Shown: one piece after another, positions 27,909-31,219 of the stretch
Layout of the letters: each line of letters begins with the position of its first letter
Numbering within the stretch: position 1 is the stretch's first letter
Assembly: GCF_037975245.1 (NCBI RefSeq)
Contig: NW_027288850.1
Span: forward strand, 1 to 31,219
Reading direction: 5' to 3'
Length of the DNA stretch: 31,219 bases
Source: Apostichopus japonicus
Lineage: Eukaryota; Echinodermata; Holothuroidea; Aspidochirotida; Stichopodidae
Program-made: the position numbers and the translations under genes
The notes under the pieces: generated by a model
The model's input: the letters and a program-made list of their open reading frames with translations, nothing else
Databases searched by the model: none
What the model was told of the DNA's origin: nothing

Positions 27909-28689
27909 ATGATCCTCATCAGTAGATGCACACATATAAGAAAAGCCAAACTACGTCTACGAAGTGTCAGTATCATGCAGCGGCTTCAAATCCAAAGTGG
28001 TGGTGGTTAGAGAAATGGTGGCTTAGTAACCGAAAAAAACATACGGCTAGAAAGGTGGTTCCTATTATTACATGCAACCCGTGGAATCCGGTTGCTACAA
28101 AGAAGGTAGAACCATATACTCTGTCGGCAATAGTAAAGGGGGCATCTAGATATTCTCATGCCTGTAGAGCTGTGAAGTACAGTCCTAGAATTACGGTTAA
28201 CCCTAGTGCTTGCACCGCTTCCCCTCGATTTTTCTCTATTATTCTATGGTGAGCCCAAGTTATAGTGGCTCCTGAGGATAGTAATACTGCTGTTTTTAGT
28301 AAGGGGACTAGAAATGGTTTCAGCGCGTCAATTCCTGTGGGAGGTCATGAAACCCCTATTTCTACTGTGGGTGCCAGTCTTCTGTGAAAGAATGCTCAGA
28401 AAAAGGCAAAGAAAAAGCAAACTTCTGATGTTATGAATAATATCATTCCGTATCGTAAGCCTTTAATAACTACCAGAGTGTGGTGTCCCTGAAATGTAGC
28501 TTCCCGGACGACATCTCGTCATCATCTTATTGCTGTCACTGTTGTTGCTAGCATTCCTATTATGAATAAGGTTATTGTGCCTAAATGAAATCACACTACT
28601 AAGCCTGAGGTCATTATGAGAGCTCCGAAGGCGGCTGTTAGCGGTCATGGTCTTTGATCTACTAGGTGGAAAGGGTGTTGATGGGTCAT
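27907..28689 (-). CDS. cox3: Cytochrome c oxidase subunit III, copy 2 (intact)
   Basis: 783 nt, 260 residues. It reads in one frame from M-T-H-Q-H-P-F-H to W-W-G-S with numerous TGA=Trp codons. Its start lies 2 nt after the atp6 stop. Confidence 0.96.
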
Positions 28690-28691
28690 AT

Positions 28692-29375
28692 TTATATGTT
28701 TTGGTCTAGGTAGAATTTAACTAGGGATGTAAATACATAAGCTTGGATGCAGGCCACACCAACTTCAAGTATAAACAGTAACCCTAGAATAATTAAGGTT
28801 AGCGCTCTTACTATAGGTCTAGAAGCTAGTATTCAGGTGGCGGTTGAAAGTAGAAAAATGAGTAAATGACCAGCAGTAAGTTTGGCTGCTAGCCGTAAAC
28901 CTAAAGCTATTGGCTGTGCTATTAATCTTAGGGTTTCTATTCAAACCATAGCCGGTATCAAGAAGGACGGAGTCCCTTGTGGGACCAGGTGTCTTAGTCG
29001 TCTTTTAAAAGCCATGAAGAAACCTAGAAAATTTACTCTTAACCATAGAGGTATTGCTAATCTGTAAGTAAAAGAGGCGTGTCTGGTTACTGTAAAAGCG
29101 TATGGGAAAAGTCCCATTAGTTTTACTGATAAAATTATGAAAAAAACCGCTGTTAAAGTAGTTATTCAAGGAGCAGAAGCCTTCTTCCCGTTTTGGAAAA
29201 GCAGCTTCATAGCCTCTAGTCGGACAGTTGTTCATATGTATCTTATTCGGCCTCTAAAAAAGTTGGTTGGGAAAATGTAAAGGGCTCATACTATTGCTAT
29301 CATGCAGGAAACTAACTGTAGGGGGATAAATAAAATAGTGTCGGGCGAAAATTGTCCAAATAATCTTTTTATCAT
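28692..29375 (-). CDS. atp6: ATP synthase F0 subunit a, copy 2 (intact)
   Basis: 684 nt, 227 residues, M-I-N-S-L-F-G to D-Q-N-I with TAA. A second in-frame ATG two codons upstream (29379-29381) could add M-N. The one chosen matches the usual family length. The start overlaps the atp8 stop. Confidence 0.95.
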
Positions 29376-29536
29376 TTTCATTCTTTTTGTTGTTGTTCTA
29401 TCTTTTTGTTATGTTGGCTGTCTCCTTCCTTGTCTCTTAGTCATTTTTGCTTAACAAGGACTACTATCATCACTATTACTAATGATCATGCTAGGAAGAA
29501 TTTTATAATAAATCAGGAAAGGTCTAATTGTGGCAT
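29369..29536 (-). CDS. atp8: ATP synthase F0 subunit 8, copy 2 (intact)
   Basis: 168 nt, 55 residues, ATG to TAA. M-P-Q-L-D-L-S-W-F opens it. A single membrane helix spans about residues 9-29, followed by a charged and Gln-rich tail and W-N-W. It begins directly after trnK and overlaps atp6 by 7 nt in another frame. Confidence 0.95.
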
Positions 29537-29603
29537 CCCTTGGAGGAAAGGTATTTTCCATCTTCAGATCAAGAGGCTGAAGCTTTTATTAAGCTATCCA
29601 AGG
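29537..29603 (-). tRNA. trnK: tRNA-Lys (CTT), copy 2
   Basis: Identical to 13437-13503, including the nine-base anticodon loop. Confidence 0.93.
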
Positions 29604-29604
29604 T

Positions 29605-30294
29605 TTATTCTTCAAGGTTTTGCGTTATTCAGGATTCAAAGTTTTCGAATGGGACTGATTCTATAACTATCGGCATAAATCTGTGATTTGCTCCGCATAT
29701 CTCCGAGCATTGCCCGTAAAATAATCCTGTTCGTCTTAATAGGAAAGAGGTCTGGTTAAGACGACCCGGCACGGCATCCATCTTTACTCCTAGGGAGGGG
29801 ACGGCTCATGAGTGTAATACATCAGCAGATGACACCAAAACCCGGATAGGGTTTTGGTAGGGCAACACTAACCGGTTGTCTACTTCAAGTAGTCGGGGTA
29901 AACCTGCTTCCAAGTCTGAGGTTGGTACCATGTAAGAGTCAAATTCTATTTCATGGTAATCCGTGTATTCATATCTTCAGTATCATTGATGTCCTATCGC
30001 CTTAATTGTTAGGAAGGGATTTTTGACTTCGTCCATCAAGTAGAGTAGTTGAAGAGAGGGAAAGGCAATAAATATTAGTATAAACGCTGGCACTATTGTC
30101 CATATGGTCTCTAGTTCTTGCCCTTCCAGAAAAAATCGTTTGGTAAGAGACGAAGTAACAAGAGATATAAGTCCATAAAATACCAAAATAATTATTAAAG
30201 TTAGTATAATTAACGTGTAATCATGAAAATAGATTAGCTCTTCCATTAGAGGAGAGGATGCATCCTGTAAACCGAGTTGTGCTCAAGTTGCCAT
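29605..30294 (-). CDS. cox2: Cytochrome c oxidase subunit II, copy 2 (near intact)
   Basis: 690 nt, 229 residues. It reads [19 protein letters not shown] and the CuA loop [13 protein letters not shown] cleanly. Small run-length errors remain near 29941 and 29991 and offset each other. Confidence 0.96.
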
Positions 30295-30295
30295 T

Positions 30296-30592
30296 TTACG
30301 TTTGTAGCAGTTTTATTTTCGCTAATAAGTCTGTTTTGTGTCTCCGTGAAAGGGATACCATTAGAGCTAGCCCTGCGCTTGCCTCACACGCTGAAAACGT
30401 TAGAAGAAGAATGGAGAATTTTAAGTAAACAAGCTCGTCATGTATTTGAGACCAGGTAGATATTTTGAGAAAAAGGGAGACTAAAAGAAGCTCTAAACAT
30501 AGAAGGAGTGAGAGCAGATGTAGTCGTTTTATAACTACACCTATAATCCCTAGGAAGAATAGAGAAAATAACACAGCCGATAAGATTTTCAT
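30296..30592 (-). CDS. nad4l: NADH dehydrogenase subunit 4L, copy 2 (intact)
   Basis: 297 nt, 98 residues, ATG to TAA. It has three predicted membrane helices and the buried glutamates in C-L-E-L and A-C-E-A-S-A-G. It is 1 nt from cox2 and 2 nt from trnR. Confidence 0.96.
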   Translation of the reverse strand: MKILSAVLFSLFFLGIIGVVIKRLHLLSLLLCLELLLVSLFLKISTWSQIHDELVYLKFSILLLTFSACEASAGLALMVSLSRRHKTDLLAKIKLLQT

Positions 30593-30594
30593 TT

Positions 30595-30660
30595 GGAAGA
30601 CCTCAGATTAAACGCTGAGAACTTGAAGGTCGAAACTTCATGTTTTTTAAACTAGTCTTC
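30595..30660 (-). tRNA. trnR: tRNA-Arg (TCG), copy 2
   Basis: As 14498-14561, with two more bases in the loop regions. This is the fuller form. Confidence 0.93.
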
Positions 30661-30667
30661 TTTTAGT

Positions 30668-31219
<552 letters not shown>

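Overview
The window is animal mitochondrial DNA from an echinoderm. It runs head to tail around one circular genome of about 16.09 kb nearly twice (31,219 / about 16,094 = 1.94 turns). Copy 1 is roughly 1-16094. Copy 2 starts at 16095 in register with base 1 and ends inside cox1 at a point matching base 15121 of copy 1. The usual 37 genes are all present: 13 proteins, 22 tRNAs and 2 rRNAs. I see no bacterial, phage or nuclear gene, no intron, no CRISPR array and no mobile element.

Taxon: the genes read correctly only with the echinoderm mitochondrial code (table 9: TGA=Trp, AGA/AGG=Ser, AAA=Asn, ATA=Ile). cox1, for example, begins ATG AAA CTA AGA CGC TGA = M-N-L-S-R-W. The gene order is the ancestral one shared by sea urchins and most sea cucumbers, with rrnL between nad2 and cox1. 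The roughly 450-nt control region and roughly 825-nt 12S gene lean towards a sea cucumber (Holothuroidea), but this is inference from remembered family sizes.

Layout: the major coding strand is the minus strand. Transcription runs cox1, trnR, nad4L, cox2, trnK, atp8, atp6, cox3, [trnS(UCN) on +], nad3, nad4, trnH, trnS(AGY), nad5, [nad6 on +], cob, trnF, rrnS, trnE, trnT, control region, trnP, [trnQ on +], trnN, trnL(CUN), [trnA on +], trnW, trnC, 132-nt spacer, [trnV on +], trnM, [trnD on +], trnY, trnG, 111-nt spacer, trnL(UUR), nad1, trnI, nad2, rrnL and back to cox1. The proteins are core subunits of respiratory complexes I, III and IV and of ATP synthase. The RNAs translate them in the organelle.

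The two copies differ mainly by one-base indels in homopolymers plus a few substitutions, and these break reading frames at different places in each copy. This looks like uncorrected long-read error over an over-circularised contig, not decay. The lengths of the complete genes in copy 2 are whole codons (nad4 is 453 codons plus T). cox1 is complete only in copy 1.

The most interesting non-coding signal is a family of palindromes centred on TTATATAA, eight per genome turn, most of them in spacers. In one of them the start codons of the divergent cob and nad6 genes are the two ends of a perfect 14-nt palindrome. I do not see a previously undescribed system.
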